A DNA stretch of 40,190 nt, taken from JANRKF01 sp033763575 (GTDB lineage: Bacteria; Pseudomonadota; Alphaproteobacteria; Rickettsiales; SXRF01). Positions within the stretch are counted from its first letter, which is position 1, and the number at the start of each line of letters is the position of its first letter. Below are positions 17,551 to 26,533 of the stretch, piece after piece. The position numbers were made by a program, and so were the translations under genes. The notes beneath the pieces were generated by a model that did not search any database, had not been told where the DNA came from, and saw only the letters and a list, made by a program, of their open reading frames with translations. The stretch lies in the NCBI GenBank assembly GCA_033763575.1, contig JANRKF010000008.1, forward strand, positions 1-40,190, read 5' to 3'.

Positions 17551-18432
17551 ATGTTTTCCAAAAACACCACTCTTCAGGCAATGGCGCTGATGCTGGCCAG
17601 TATGGCCTGCTTCGCGGCGATGAATATCATCATCAGCTCGCTGGCGGGCGGCATGCATTCGATGCAGATGGTTTTTATCCGCAACGCCATGAGCCTTGCG
17701 ATGATCTCTTCGTTTGAACTGGTCCGGCAGCATGGGCGCCTGCATTTCCCGACGGCGCGGATGTCCGGGCATTTCGGGCGGGCGGTGGCAGGCCTTATCG
17801 CCATGCAGCTCTGGTTTCATTCGGTGACGATCATGCCGGTGACGCTGGCCACCGCGCTTTCATTCACCACGCCGATCTTCGCCACGATTTTTGCGATACT
17901 GTTCCTTGGCGAGCGTGCGGGTATTCGCCGCTGGGCGGCGATGCTGGTGAGCTTTATCGGGGTGATTATGATCCTGCGCCCCGATACCCAGGCGATGGAT
18001 GCAAACATAGTATTCGTGCTGGCGGCGTCGGCGGCGATGGCGGTGGCGGGCACGTTTGTCAAAAGCCTGTCGCGCACCGAGCGGCCGGAAACCATCGTGT
18101 TTTATATGGTGCTGGTGATGACGCCGCTTTCCCTGCCGCTTGCATTATTTTACTGGCAGCCGGTGTCATGGCACCAGCTCTGGCTGCTTTTCTTTATTGC
18201 GCTTTTTTCGACCGTGGCGCAGCTGATGATGGCGCGTGCGTTCAAGCGCGCCGAAGTGGTGGTGCTGATGCCGCTGGATTTCACCCGGCTGATCTTCACA
18301 TCCTGTCTTGCTTATGTGTTTTTTGGCGAGGTTTTGGATAGCCATGCATGGTTCGGCGCGGCGATCATTGTTGCCAGCACACTCTATATAGCGCACCGCG
18401 AAGCGAAAATAAAAAGGCGGGCGAAAAGATAA
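17551..18432 (+). CDS. EamA/DMT-superfamily transporter
   Basis: A 293-residue integral membrane protein with ten predicted hydrophobic segments in two homologous halves. Visible features are ALMLASMACFAAMNIII as the first helix, FIRNAMSLAM, VTLATALSFTTPIFATIFAILFLGERAGIRRW (end of the first EamA repeat, with the usual LGE-x-R), and in the second half AQLMMARAFKRAEVVVLMPLDFTRLIFTSCLAYVFFGEVLD. Family members export small metabolites across the inner membrane; the substrate is unknown. The start at 17551 is chosen by the first hydrophobic helix; no clear ribosome site is seen. It is transcribed away from glnD toward flagellin but is separated from it by a 162-bp AT-rich leader. Confidence 0.87.
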   Translation: MFSKNTTLQAMALMLASMACFAAMNIIISSLAGGMHSMQMVFIRNAMSLAMISSFELVRQHGRLHFPTARMSGHFGRAVAGLIAMQLWFHSVTIMPVTLATALSFTTPIFATIFAILFLGERAGIRRWAAMLVSFIGVIMILRPDTQAMDANIVFVLAASAAMAVAGTFVKSLSRTERPETIVFYMVLVMTPLSLPLALFYWQPVSWHQLWLLFFIALFSTVAQLMMARAFKRAEVVVLMPLDFTRLIFTSCLAYVFFGEVLDSHAWFGAAIIVASTLYIAHREAKIKRRAKR

Positions 18433-18594
18433 TCCAAAACAGTCGCTTGTTATTTTCTTTGTAATTTATTTTTCAAATTAATCTTGCATTAATACATTTT
18501 GTGTAGTCTCGATATTATGTGGCTCAAAATGTGTCGCATGGTTTTTGGAAGCATGTAGCTTTCGTCATATTAACATCCAGGTAGGAGAACAACC
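18433..18594 (+). promoter_or_regulatory. AT-rich flagellin leader/promoter region
   Basis: This 162-bp spacer is far richer in A+T than its surroundings and ends with AGGTAGGAG, a strong ribosome site, about 7 bp before the flagellin ATG. Unlike flgI, fliD and fliK, it contains no GG-N10-GC pair; the closest matches (around 18541 and 18547) have 9-base spacing. A sigma-28 or other promoter is possible, but no element can be named with confidence. Confidence 0.5.
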
Positions 18595-21500
18595 ATGGTA
18601 AACTCAATCAACACCAATATCGCTGCGTTTTTTGCGCAGGGGAATATTGCAAAAGCGAGCGCAGCGGCGTCGACCTCTGTAGCGCGTCTTTCTTCCGGTA
18701 ACTTTATCACCAGAGCATCGGACGACGTAGCTCGTCTGTCGATTGGTACTTCCTTCGCAACCACTGTACGCACACTGCGTCAGGCGCTTGTGAACGCCTC
18801 GCAAGGTGTTTCGCTGCTGCAGGTTGCCGATGGTGCTCTCGGCCAGGTAACAGAAATTCTTCAACGTCAAAAAACACTCGCAGTGCAAGCTTCTTCGGGC
18901 AACCTGTCCAACACGGACCGTAGCTTCCTGAACCAGGAGTTCCAGGCGCTCTCCCAACAGATTGACTTCATCACCAGCACCACGAAATTCAACGGTGTAT
19001 CGCTCATCGACGGTTCGCTTTCTACTTCTTCGCGCCTTAACGACGCGACCAAGCAAGCGACTGCCGCTGTTGCAACCATCGGCCTTTCTGCCAACCTGGT
19101 GGACGGCGATACGATCGAGATCAACGGCCTGACCTTTACGGCTAAAACGACGCTCAGCAGCACCGCTTCGACGGCTCGCCAGCAGTTCCTGATTGGCGCG
19201 ACCTCGTCCGATACGGTTGCCAACTTTGCTACAAAGCTTACGGCGCTTACCAGCGATAACAATGCGACCAACGACATCACCACCTCCACCTTCGCGCAAG
19301 TACTCGGCGGTGCGACCTACACCTCTTCTGAGGGTGGCAGCACGCTGACCATCGCTGCACGTACCGGCGGTGCTCTTTCCGATAAATTTACCATCGATGC
19401 GACAGGCGTTGCGAATAACAAAGCCAGCGTCGGCGGCAACTACGGTGGTGCGACGGTTAACCTGTTTGCAACCAACGTTTCGGCGTTCACCAGCTCCTCG
19501 ACCGCAGTGGTGGTTGCTTCTTCGCAAAGTGCAACCGCTCCGTTCCTCGCCGGTGATTCGCTCAGCGTCACGGTAGGTACCGGCTCTGAGGTGTCCCTTT
19601 ACACCCTTCGCGCCGGTGATTCGCTGACCAATATCGTCAACGGCATCAATGGTAACTCCGCTACTACCGGTGTGACCGCGACCCTGATCGGTGATTCCAC
19701 CAACGGCTATAACATCCGTCTGAACCTGAGCAACGCCAGCGGCAACGTCGCGATCAATGGCGGTGACAATTTCTACAAAACCTCGGCCGGTGTGCAAACC
19801 ACGACGCTTTCCGGTGCAACCAGCACGACCCGTTTGCTTTCGACGTCGCTCGCGACGGCGATCGGTGGCGTGTCTACTGACGTAGTCGGCGGCACGGCGA
19901 CGACGCCGTTCGCTTCCGGCAGCTCGATTTTCGCGAGCGTTGCAGGCGGTGCTTATGTGGATATCAGCGGTGCATTGGGTGCAACCGATACGCTTACCGA
20001 TATTGCCACGAAGATCAACGCCAGCGATAATGCGGGCGCTTTGGGCATCGTTGCTGTTGCAGAAAACAACAACATCACCATCAAGTATTCCGATCCGACG
20101 CAAGCCGGCGCCATCAGCTTCTTCACCGGCACGGGTTCGGGCGGGGCGGTTGTTCCCAATACCAGCACCATCTACAACACCGATGCTTTGGGCCAAACCC
20201 AAACCAACGGCCTGGGTGGCTCGTTCGTATCTTTCAACCTGCTGTCTACCGGCGTGTTGGCACCTGATGCGGTGATTACCGGCGCGGCTTCCAACGGTGT
20301 AACGCCTTTTGTTAACACTGCGAACGGTGGCAGCTCCTTCACCATCAGCATCAATGATTCCGCTACCACCACCAAGAGCTTCACCTTTGATGATACGGAT
20401 TACAACGGTCTGACGCTCCAAGGGTTGGCGAACGTGATTAATGCGGACACCACATCTCTCACCGGCGGCGCAGCAGGTACCAAAGATTATGGTATTCATG
20501 CCAGCGTGGTGCTTGATAGCGAAGGCAAGTATAACCTTCAACTCAGCTATGCCTCTTCGGCTCTGCCTCTGGCAGGAACGGGCGGTACCGCTACCACGAG
20601 CGGCATTCGCGTCACTTATACCAGCGCGTCGTCGCTTGCCACCATCAACACCACCGGCACGCTCAACAACGACAACAGCAACACCGGCTACAGCACGGTG
20701 AATCTGTTCGCTACATCGCCGGGCACTGGTTTGACCACGACGTCTGTTATCACCAATGCAACACCGGCAACGGCGACGCCGATTGATACGGGTGGAGCAG
20801 ACTTTGTGATCTCGGTCAATGGCGCAACCATTACACTTGCGGCAGCCAGCCTGACTTCTACGCTGACAACGCAGGGTTTCATTGATTTGATAAACGCGAA
20901 CACTTCTGCGGTTGCGGCTGGTGTTACCGCTGAGCTCATCAATGCCGGTACCGCGACTTCCAATATCCAGTTGCGTATCGCGGACACGGCCGGTACGGGG
21001 GTTGCGGCTACGGCTCTGACCACCACGCAGGCCACCGGTGCATCGCTGCAAACGTCAGCCGCCACCACTTATGTGGACGGCCCGACGGTGCACACCACCT
21101 ACCGCCTGTTCACCAGCACCTTCGCCAACACGCTGAGCGCTGGTTCAGTGGTTGCGGCCACGCCAACGGCCACCACGCCGTTTAACGATGGCTCGAACAT
21201 CACGGTACGTTACAGCACCGGCACCAACGTCAACCTGCTGGCTGCAGGCGCGGCGAACTTGCTGGAAACCGGCGATGACCTGGCTGAAATCGTTCGCAAA
21301 ATCAATGCGAATAGTTCGGTTTCCGGCTTCACCGCGGAACTGGACGGCGCAGGCACCAACATCCTTCTGAAAGATATTACTTTCGCCGCTGGTGTGAACG
21401 CTCAGGTCTATTTCTACAGCTCGGAAATCTACAACCAGAGCAGCAGCGTGACCGGCAACGGGTTTAACAACTCGTACAGCACGGTGAACGTGTTTGCCGC

Positions 21501-23598
21501 AAGCTTCCTGGGTGGAGTTACCGACAACCTCGTGAACGCCACGCCTTCGGCCGATGATCCGTTCGATGACAACGGCACGTTCACTTTGTCCTTCGACGTC
21601 GGCGGCACCACTTTCAGCATCAACCAGGCGCTGAGTGCTACGGTGACGGTTCAGAACCTGCTGGATACCATCAATAGCGATACCAACGCGCAAGCCAACG
21701 GCGTTCATGCCGAGTTCCTGGATGCGGGCGGTGGTCGTGGCAACGTGGTTCTGTACATCTCTGACTCGGAAAATACCGCCGCAGTGATTACCGACGTGCT
21801 AACCACCACGGGCGCTACGACGTTTGCCTCGTCGTTGCAAACGAACGCTGACACAGGCAGCTACGTCGATGCCAACAACATCCTCTCCAAGGTCAACACC
21901 AACGCGGCGCAAGTCAGCACCACGGGTGGTGTTACCGCGCAGAGCGTGTTCGGTCTGGCCGGCGGTTTGGATAACGGTATCGGCTACGGCAGCACGACGG
22001 TGACCGGTTCGGTCGGCGATGCGCTGCTCACCAGCATTGCCCAGAAAGCGGCGCAAGTTTCGATCGGCTTCCCCGATACGGATGCCTCGGCGCTTGAAGA
22101 TGCCTTCTCGGGTGAAACCGTATCGGTTGCCGGCATTGATTTCACATTCGTTACCTCGAAAACTTCAGCGAATGAGATTCTCATCGGTGCAACGCTTGCG
22201 GAGACAATCGACAACGCCGTATCTTCCATCAACCGTTACGGCAAAGAGGTGGCGACGGGCAATGCCGCGTTCCAGCTCAACCAGATTGTTGCTTCGCGTA
22301 ACGGCACCAATCTTGTGTTCACCGGCAAGGGGATCAGCGATGTGACCCAGATCGACGGCACCGCGGCGAGCACGATTGCGAGCAGCGTTGCCAACATCTC
22401 CGGGCCAACCAACTCTGGTGTGCTCAACACTGCGACCCGCCATACCACGGGTACGTTCGGTGTTGATGTGAGTGGTATCAGCAACGCTGATTTCACTGGC
22501 AAAATCCAGGGTTTCTCGGCTGAATATGTTTCGAGCAACACGGTCAACCTGAGCGTGACGGTCGGTGGCAACACCTACACCGCCACGAACGTCAATACCA
22601 ACCCGCAAGTAGGCGGCGCCGGTACGGACAGCTTGGGCAACCAGATCGTTCGTTTCTACTCGGACACGTACGAAGATGCGAATGGTAAGGAAATTAGCGG
22701 CGGCTTCTTCGATGTGCAGCTGGCAGTGAACCAGGGCAACACCGTTTCCAATTCGACGGAAGCGGCGACCTTCGGCGCACGGTTCAACTCCGCATTCCAG
22801 GGGCTGACCTTCAACCAAAGCCGTGTGATTTCCAGCTACTCGGGAACGGACTCCGTCATCAATGCCTCTGGCACGACGGTCGGTTCGCTTGTGGGCAGCT
22901 CGGTTACCGCACAATTGCCAACGTTCGAATCCAACAAGCTGACCAATATTACGGTGACGGCTCCAACGACCGGCGGGGTAGATGCTAAAATCTCCCTGAC
23001 CATCGATGGTATCCAGTACTCTTCCGGCGCTATCGGCAGCAAACTGGGTGCGAATCAGAGCTATAAACTGACCAGCGCAACCGATCCGAACTACTTCGTC
23101 ATCTTCACAACGGGTGACACCGCCATCGACGTGAGCAGCGTGGAAAACGCCCAGGCACTCGAAGCGTCGTTGAACGCGGCGTTTGGCACCAGCGAAGGGG
23201 CTTCGGCGCTGTCGTTCCAGATTGGTACTTCCAGCGCGGACGCACTGGGTGTCAGTATCGGCGCGGCAACTACGGACTCGCTGTTCGAAGGTAAAACACT
23301 CTCCATCACCAGCATCGAAAATGCGACTGAGGCGAGTGATACCATCGATGCAGCGTTGCAGACGGTCACGTCGATTCGTGCCTCTGTGGGGGCGCTGCAA
23401 TCGCGGTTTAACTTCGCTTCTGCAAACATCCAGATCTCGGTGCAGAACCAGGATGCTTCACGTTCGGAACTGCTCGATACCGACATTGCGGCGGAATCGA
23501 CATCCTATGCGACAGCACAGGTTCAGCTCCAGGCGGGTATCTCGGTGCTAGCCCAGGCGAATCAGCAGCTCCAAAACCTGCTGAAACTCCTCGGTTAA
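18595..23598 (+). CDS. Giant flagellin (1667 residues)
   Basis: The filament subunit, more than three times the usual length. Residues 1-140 are canonical D0/D1 (SINTNIAAFFAQGNIAKA, RLSSGNFITRASDDVARLSIG, LQVADGALGQVTEILQR, FNGVSLIDG). Residues about 1585-1667 are the matching C-terminal D1/D0 (IRASVGALQSRFNFASANI, SELLDTDIAAES, ending ANQQLQNLLKLLG). Between them, residues about 285-1090 form some six ~130-residue repeats of the flagellin IN type, starting near TVNLFA-like strands (287, 543, 700, 835, 962) with a LxxIxxxINxN...GVxAEL helix-strand. A GDTIEINGLTF...FLIGAT module (171-202) recurs as GETVSVAGIDF...ILIGAT (1173-1199). The frame is intact. Codon use (GGT, GCG, ACC, AAC) differs from neighbours, suggesting high expression. 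It is secreted by the flagellar export system, and no other flagellin is in the window. Confidence 0.95.
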   Translation: MVNSINTNIAAFFAQGNIAKASAAASTSVARLSSGNFITRASDDVARLSIGTSFATTVRTLRQALVNASQGVSLLQVADGALGQVTEILQRQKTLAVQASSGNLSNTDRSFLNQEFQALSQQIDFITSTTKFNGVSLIDGSLSTSSRLNDATKQATAAVATIGLSANLVDGDTIEINGLTFTAKTTLSSTASTARQQFLIGATSSDTVANFATKLTALTSDNNATNDITTSTFAQVLGGATYTSSEGGSTLTIAARTGGALSDKFTIDATGVANNKASVGGNYGGATVNLFATNVSAFTSSSTAVVVASSQSATAPFLAGDSLSVTVGTGSEVSLYTLRAGDSLTNIVNGINGNSATTGVTATLIGDSTNGYNIRLNLSNASGNVAINGGDNFYKTSAGVQTTTLSGATSTTRLLSTSLATAIGGVSTDVVGGTATTPFASGSSIFASVAGGAYVDISGALGATDTLTDIATKINASDNAGALGIVAVAENNNITIKYSDPTQAGAISFFTGTGSGGAVVPNTSTIYNTDALGQTQTNGLGGSFVSFNLLSTGVLAPDAVITGAASNGVTPFVNTANGGSSFTISINDSATTTKSFTFDDTDYNGLTLQGLANVINADTTSLTGGAAGTKDYGIHASVVLDSEGKYNLQLSYASSALPLAGTGGTATTSGIRVTYTSASSLATINTTGTLNNDNSNTGYSTVNLFATSPGTGLTTTSVITNATPATATPIDTGGADFVISVNGATITLAAASLTSTLTTQGFIDLINANTSAVAAGVTAELINAGTATSNIQLRIADTAGTGVAATALTTTQATGASLQTSAATTYVDGPTVHTTYRLFTSTFANTLSAGSVVAATPTATTPFNDGSNITVRYSTGTNVNLLAAGAANLLETGDDLAEIVRKINANSSVSGFTAELDGAGTNILLKDITFAAGVNAQVYFYSSEIYNQSSSVTGNGFNNSYSTVNVFAASFLGGVTDNLVNATPSADDPFDDNGTFTLSFDVGGTTFSINQALSATVTVQNLLDTINSDTNAQANGVHAEFLDAGGGRGNVVLYISDSENTAAVITDVLTTTGATTFASSLQTNADTGSYVDANNILSKVNTNAAQVSTTGGVTAQSVFGLAGGLDNGIGYGSTTVTGSVGDALLTSIAQKAAQVSIGFPDTDASALEDAFSGETVSVAGIDFTFVTSKTSANEILIGATLAETIDNAVSSINRYGKEVATGNAAFQLNQIVASRNGTNLVFTGKGISDVTQIDGTAASTIASSVANISGPTNSGVLNTATRHTTGTFGVDVSGISNADFTGKIQGFSAEYVSSNTVNLSVTVGGNTYTATNVNTNPQVGGAGTDSLGNQIVRFYSDTYEDANGKEISGGFFDVQLAVNQGNTVSNSTEAATFGARFNSAFQGLTFNQSRVISSYSGTDSVINASGTTVGSLVGSSVTAQLPTFESNKLTNITVTAPTTGGVDAKISLTIDGIQYSSGAIGSKLGANQSYKLTSATDPNYFVIFTTGDTAIDVSSVENAQALEASLNAAFGTSEGASALSFQIGTSSADALGVSIGAATTDSLFEGKTLSITSIENATEASDTIDAALQTVTSIRASVGALQSRFNFASANIQISVQNQDASRSELLDTDIAAESTSYATAQVQLQAGISVLAQANQQLQNLLKLLG

Positions 23599-23617
23599 TA
23601 GTGGTCTAACGGGTTAA

Positions 23618-23645
23618 TCCCCAGGGCGGATGTCCGTCCTGGGGA
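23618..23645 (+). terminator. Stem-loop after flagellin
   Basis: TCCCCAGGGCGGA and TCCGTCCTGGGGA form a 12-13-bp stem (one G-T pair) with a very short loop, 20 bp after the flagellin stop. No U-tract follows, so it may be a partial terminator or an mRNA-stabilising hairpin that raises flagellin transcript over the downstream flaG-like gene. Confidence 0.65.
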
Positions 23646-23663
23646 ATCCCAAAGGGGGACACT

Positions 23664-24023
23664 ATGGATGTATTAGGAAACATAAAACAAGTAGCGGTAA
23701 GAATACCACAGCCGGCACAGCCGGTGTTGCCTACGCCTTCTTCACAAGCACCTGCCCTGCCGGTTATCGGTGGCGGAAGCACGGTGGAGTTCGATACGCA
23801 GGATGCTGAAGCGCAGCGTCTTGCGAACCTGAGGCAGGCAGCGCGCAATGCGCCACTCCCGCTCGGAACGCAAGCCTTCACCTTGTTCAAGGATTCAACC
23901 GGACAGGTGATTACGCGTTTTCGTGATACCAACAGCGGCCGGGTGACGTATATTCCGGAGCCTAACCTGCTCAAACTGGCAGGTGGCGGCGGTGGGCAGG
24001 CCTTACTGAATATCACGGCGTAA
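23664..24023 (+). CDS. FlaG-like protein
   Basis: A 119-residue soluble protein lying between the flagellin and the cap gene, the usual place of flaG. The N-terminal half is Pro/Ala-rich and probably disordered. Residues about 65-105 (LGTQAFTLFKDSTGQVITRFRD, then SGRVTYIPEPNLLKL) follow the FlaG pattern of a strand, a D-x-x-G-x-x-I-x-R-x-x-D turn and a conserved IP near the end. FlaG proteins influence filament length in several bacteria; the mechanism is unclear. An AAAGGGGGA ribosome site precedes the ATG. The call relies on position and a short motif. Confidence 0.65.
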   Translation: MDVLGNIKQVAVRIPQPAQPVLPTPSSQAPALPVIGGGSTVEFDTQDAEAQRLANLRQAARNAPLPLGTQAFTLFKDSTGQVITRFRDTNSGRVTYIPEPNLLKLAGGGGGQALLNITA

Positions 24024-24066
24024 TAAGTCAATCACGTCATCAGGGCGTGTCGGCAAGGTTATCGCT

Positions 24067-24084
24067 TCGGCATGATTATTGCTA
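24067..24084 (+). promoter_or_regulatory. Sigma-54 (-24/-12) promoter of fliD
   Basis: TTCGGCATGATTATTGCTA contains GG (24069-24070) and GC (24081-24082) with exactly 10 bases between, and the -12 part TTGCT matches the consensus well. The predicted start near 24094 lies 20 bp before the fliD ATG. A CGGCAAG half-site is just upstream at about 24050. Confidence 0.72.
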
Positions 24085-24113
24085 GTATAAAAGCTGGAAA
24101 TTAGGAGGGGACA

Positions 24114-25928
24114 ATGGTCACTTCAGTACAGCTAGGCAACTTCTTTTCGTCTGGCGGCAAGACAGTGTTGGGTGGGGTAGGCGGTTCCGGGCTGGATACA
24201 GAGAGCCTGGTGACCTCACTTTCCGATGCCAAGCGCCTGCCTGCCGTTAGGTTGGAAGATACGATTACGGCGAATGGCAAGAAAACCGAGGCGCTTGCCG
24301 AATTCAAAACATTGCTTTCGACACTCAAAGATGCGGCAAGCTTCCTGCGCAACCCGCCGGGGGTTGGAAACCAGGCGCAGAACGCGTTTTTATATACCAG
24401 CGCCACCATTATTTCGAACACCAGCACTTCGGCGGATAATTATATCAGCATCACCAGCTCACCGGGGGTGACGCCGGCGACCTATAACATTACGGAAATC
24501 AACTCTGTCGCTGCGGCTAAACAACAGGGCACGGTCGATATTACCATCACCGATGCCGACACGGCGTTTGTAACGGCGTCTTCCACGGCCAACCGCTTTA
24601 CGGCTGGCACGGTTACCATCAACGGCGAGAATATCACGCTGGAAACCGGCGATACGTTGAACCAGGTGGCCGCTAAATTTAACGCTTTCTCCGATGATCT
24701 CGGTTTTACCACCAGCGTCATCAAGGTCGCCGACGGCACCTTCCAGCTGACCTTCACAGCGAATGCCACCGGCGAGGAGGCCGATTTTGACCTCAATTCC
24801 GGCACGTTTGTCACCGCCGGGGCGGCGGTGTTCAACGGTTTCGTGTTTGATGACCGGCAGGATGCGAGCAACGCGGAATTTATCGTGAACGGGGTGACCA
24901 TCACCCGCCAGAATAATTCCATCAGCGACGTGTTCAGCGGCGTCACCTTCACGCTGAAGCAGGATACGCTCGGCGCGGAAACACCGGCGACCATCGCATT
25001 TACCGCGACCATTGTGCCGGATACCTCGATTGTCAAAAACGCGGTCATCAACTTTATCAACGCCTATAACGATCTTCGTATTTTTGCCGCCAAGCAGGTG
25101 GAGGTTGATGATAACGGACAATATAAAGACACGGCGGTGTTGGCCAATAGCTCGGTGTTCCGCAATACGGTAAGCAGCGTGACCTCTGCGCTGGCACAGG
25201 TGGTGTCGGGCCTTACCGGCGGCGGCCCCAGCCGGTTGTCGGACGTCGGCGTGACCTTTGCCGACCTGCCGGCGAGTAGTGATAATCCGCAGGTGCGCAA
25301 TATCCTGGATTTAAACGAAGGAACGCTTACTGCAAAATTAGCGGAAGATTATGATGCGTTCCGCCGCGTCTTCGAGTTTGATCTGCAAACGAGCAACCCG
25401 AACCTGCGTGTCTTTTCGCGCACCAATGCGCTTGCTGTCAGCAGCTTTACACTGAATGTCGGGGCGGCGACACCCCCGGCGCTGCCGACGGTGACGGCCA
25501 CTTATAGCGGCGGCGGCGCGCCGATTAATCTGACCGTCACAGCGATCAAAGATAATTCGACGGGCGATACGCTCGGCTATTCGCTCACCGGCCAGGATGG
25601 CACGGTGCTCGAAGGACTCCAGCTGATTTATGCCAGCACCTCCGCCGATACGATTACGGTAACGACGACGCAGGGTCTTGCCGACAAGCTTTATGGCATT
25701 ACCGATTCAACCCTGACGCAGGATACCGGTGCGCTTGATGTGGAGGTGGATGCGATTGTCACCGCGGATGAGCGACTGCAGGAGCAGATCGACCGGATCG
25801 ACGAGCAGGTCGAGCGGTTCCGCCAGCAGCTGCTGGATAAATTTGCCCAGCTCGAACAGGCTGTTGCGCGTGTCAATAATCTGCTTGCGGCGATCGACGC
25901 CCAAGATCAGACGCGCTTTAGTAGTTAA
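24114..25928 (+). CDS. fliD: Flagellar filament cap protein FliD (HAP2)
   Basis: A 604-residue protein. The N-terminus has the FliD pattern GSGLDTESLVTSLSDAKRLPAVRLEDTI followed by a coiled-coil segment (NGKKTEALAEFKTLLSTLKDAASFL). The middle contains a flagellin IN-like unit (TVTINGENITLETGDTLNQVAAKFNA, about residues 165-190). The C-terminal FliD_C domain includes NFINAYNDLRIFAAKQVE and ends in a coiled coil with LQEQIDRIDEQVERFRQQLLDKFAQLEQAVARVN-type heptads. It forms the pentameric cap that folds flagellin at the filament tip, so it must accommodate the giant flagellin here. AGGAGGGG lies 4 bp before the ATG. Confidence 0.94.
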   Translation: MVTSVQLGNFFSSGGKTVLGGVGGSGLDTESLVTSLSDAKRLPAVRLEDTITANGKKTEALAEFKTLLSTLKDAASFLRNPPGVGNQAQNAFLYTSATIISNTSTSADNYISITSSPGVTPATYNITEINSVAAAKQQGTVDITITDADTAFVTASSTANRFTAGTVTINGENITLETGDTLNQVAAKFNAFSDDLGFTTSVIKVADGTFQLTFTANATGEEADFDLNSGTFVTAGAAVFNGFVFDDRQDASNAEFIVNGVTITRQNNSISDVFSGVTFTLKQDTLGAETPATIAFTATIVPDTSIVKNAVINFINAYNDLRIFAAKQVEVDDNGQYKDTAVLANSSVFRNTVSSVTSALAQVVSGLTGGGPSRLSDVGVTFADLPASSDNPQVRNILDLNEGTLTAKLAEDYDAFRRVFEFDLQTSNPNLRVFSRTNALAVSSFTLNVGAATPPALPTVTATYSGGGAPINLTVTAIKDNSTGDTLGYSLTGQDGTVLEGLQLIYASTSADTITVTTTQGLADKLYGITDSTLTQDTGALDVEVDAIVTADERLQEQIDRIDEQVERFRQQLLDKFAQLEQAVARVNNLLAAIDAQDQTRFSS

Positions 25929-25958
25929 TTCTTAAGCATCATGTGTTAGGTTGTACAT

Positions 25959-26453
25959 ATGGTAGTTTCCACACAACAACATAAATATAAAGCCTATACC
26001 TCCGCCACCCAGACCGTGGCGAAGACGCAGCAGATCGTGATGCTGTATGATGGCGTCATCAGCCTTATCCAGCAGGCCAAGGAAGCGGTGCGCGAAAAGC
26101 GCATCGAGGACCGCTATAACCTGCTGATGAAAGCATCGGCGGTCATTCACGGTTTGCAAGGCTGTCTGGATTTCGAGAACGGCAAGGAAATCGCGAACGT
26201 GCTTTATAGTTTTTATTCCTCGATCGACAGCCGCCTTTTTTCCGTGCATCGCGATAACAGCATCGAGACTTGCGATGAGGTTATCAACGACCTGAAACAG
26301 ATGCGCGATGCATGGGTGGCGGTTGACGAGACGTTGCTGGCGGAAGCCGCGCCCGCGGCCCGGCCCATATCTGAAGCAACCGCCGCGCCTTCCGAGTCTG
26401 GCTCTGCGTCAGAGGCGCCCGCAGGGACTGTCAGCGTGACTCTTTCTGCCTAG
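25959..26453 (+). CDS. fliS: Flagellin export chaperone FliS
   Basis: A 164-residue protein. Residues 1-130 match FliS: YTSATQTVAKTQQIVMLYDGVISLIQQAKEAV (the family core LYDG motif) followed by helices ending DEVINDLKQMRDAW. FliS binds the C-terminal helices of flagellin and prevents premature assembly in the cytoplasm. The last ~35 residues are an Ala/Ser/Glu/Pro-rich tail that is not part of the four-helix fold and is longer than usual. It follows fliD by 30 bp. Confidence 0.9.
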   Translation: MVVSTQQHKYKAYTSATQTVAKTQQIVMLYDGVISLIQQAKEAVREKRIEDRYNLLMKASAVIHGLQGCLDFENGKEIANVLYSFYSSIDSRLFSVHRDNSIETCDEVINDLKQMRDAWVAVDETLLAEAAPAARPISEATAAPSESGSASEAPAGTVSVTLSA

Positions 26454-26481
26454 CGGCGGTATTTTTCTACTCATCCGAATC

Positions 26482-26498
26482 GTGGCACGCTCCTTGCA
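26482..26498 (+). promoter_or_regulatory. Sigma-54 (-24/-12) promoter of the fliK-flgD-flgE operon
   Basis: GTGGCACGCTCCTTGCA is a near-perfect match to TGGCACG-N4-TTGCW, with GG (26484-26485) and GC (26496-26497) at 10-base spacing. The start would be near 26509, which places the fliK start at the ATG of 26534 and not at a TTG at 26504. Confidence 0.9.
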
Positions 26499-26533
26499 TT
26501 GGATTGATACGACTTATCAAGCCACGAGGATTT

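Noticed and set aside
18541..18570. Sigma-54 promoter for flagellin
   Set aside because: The GG and GC pairs are 9, not 10, bases apart.
18604..21051. Long open frame antisense to the flagellin gene
   Set aside because: It mirrors the repetitive codon use of the flagellin, has an Arg/Gly-rich composition with no domain, and no separate start signals.
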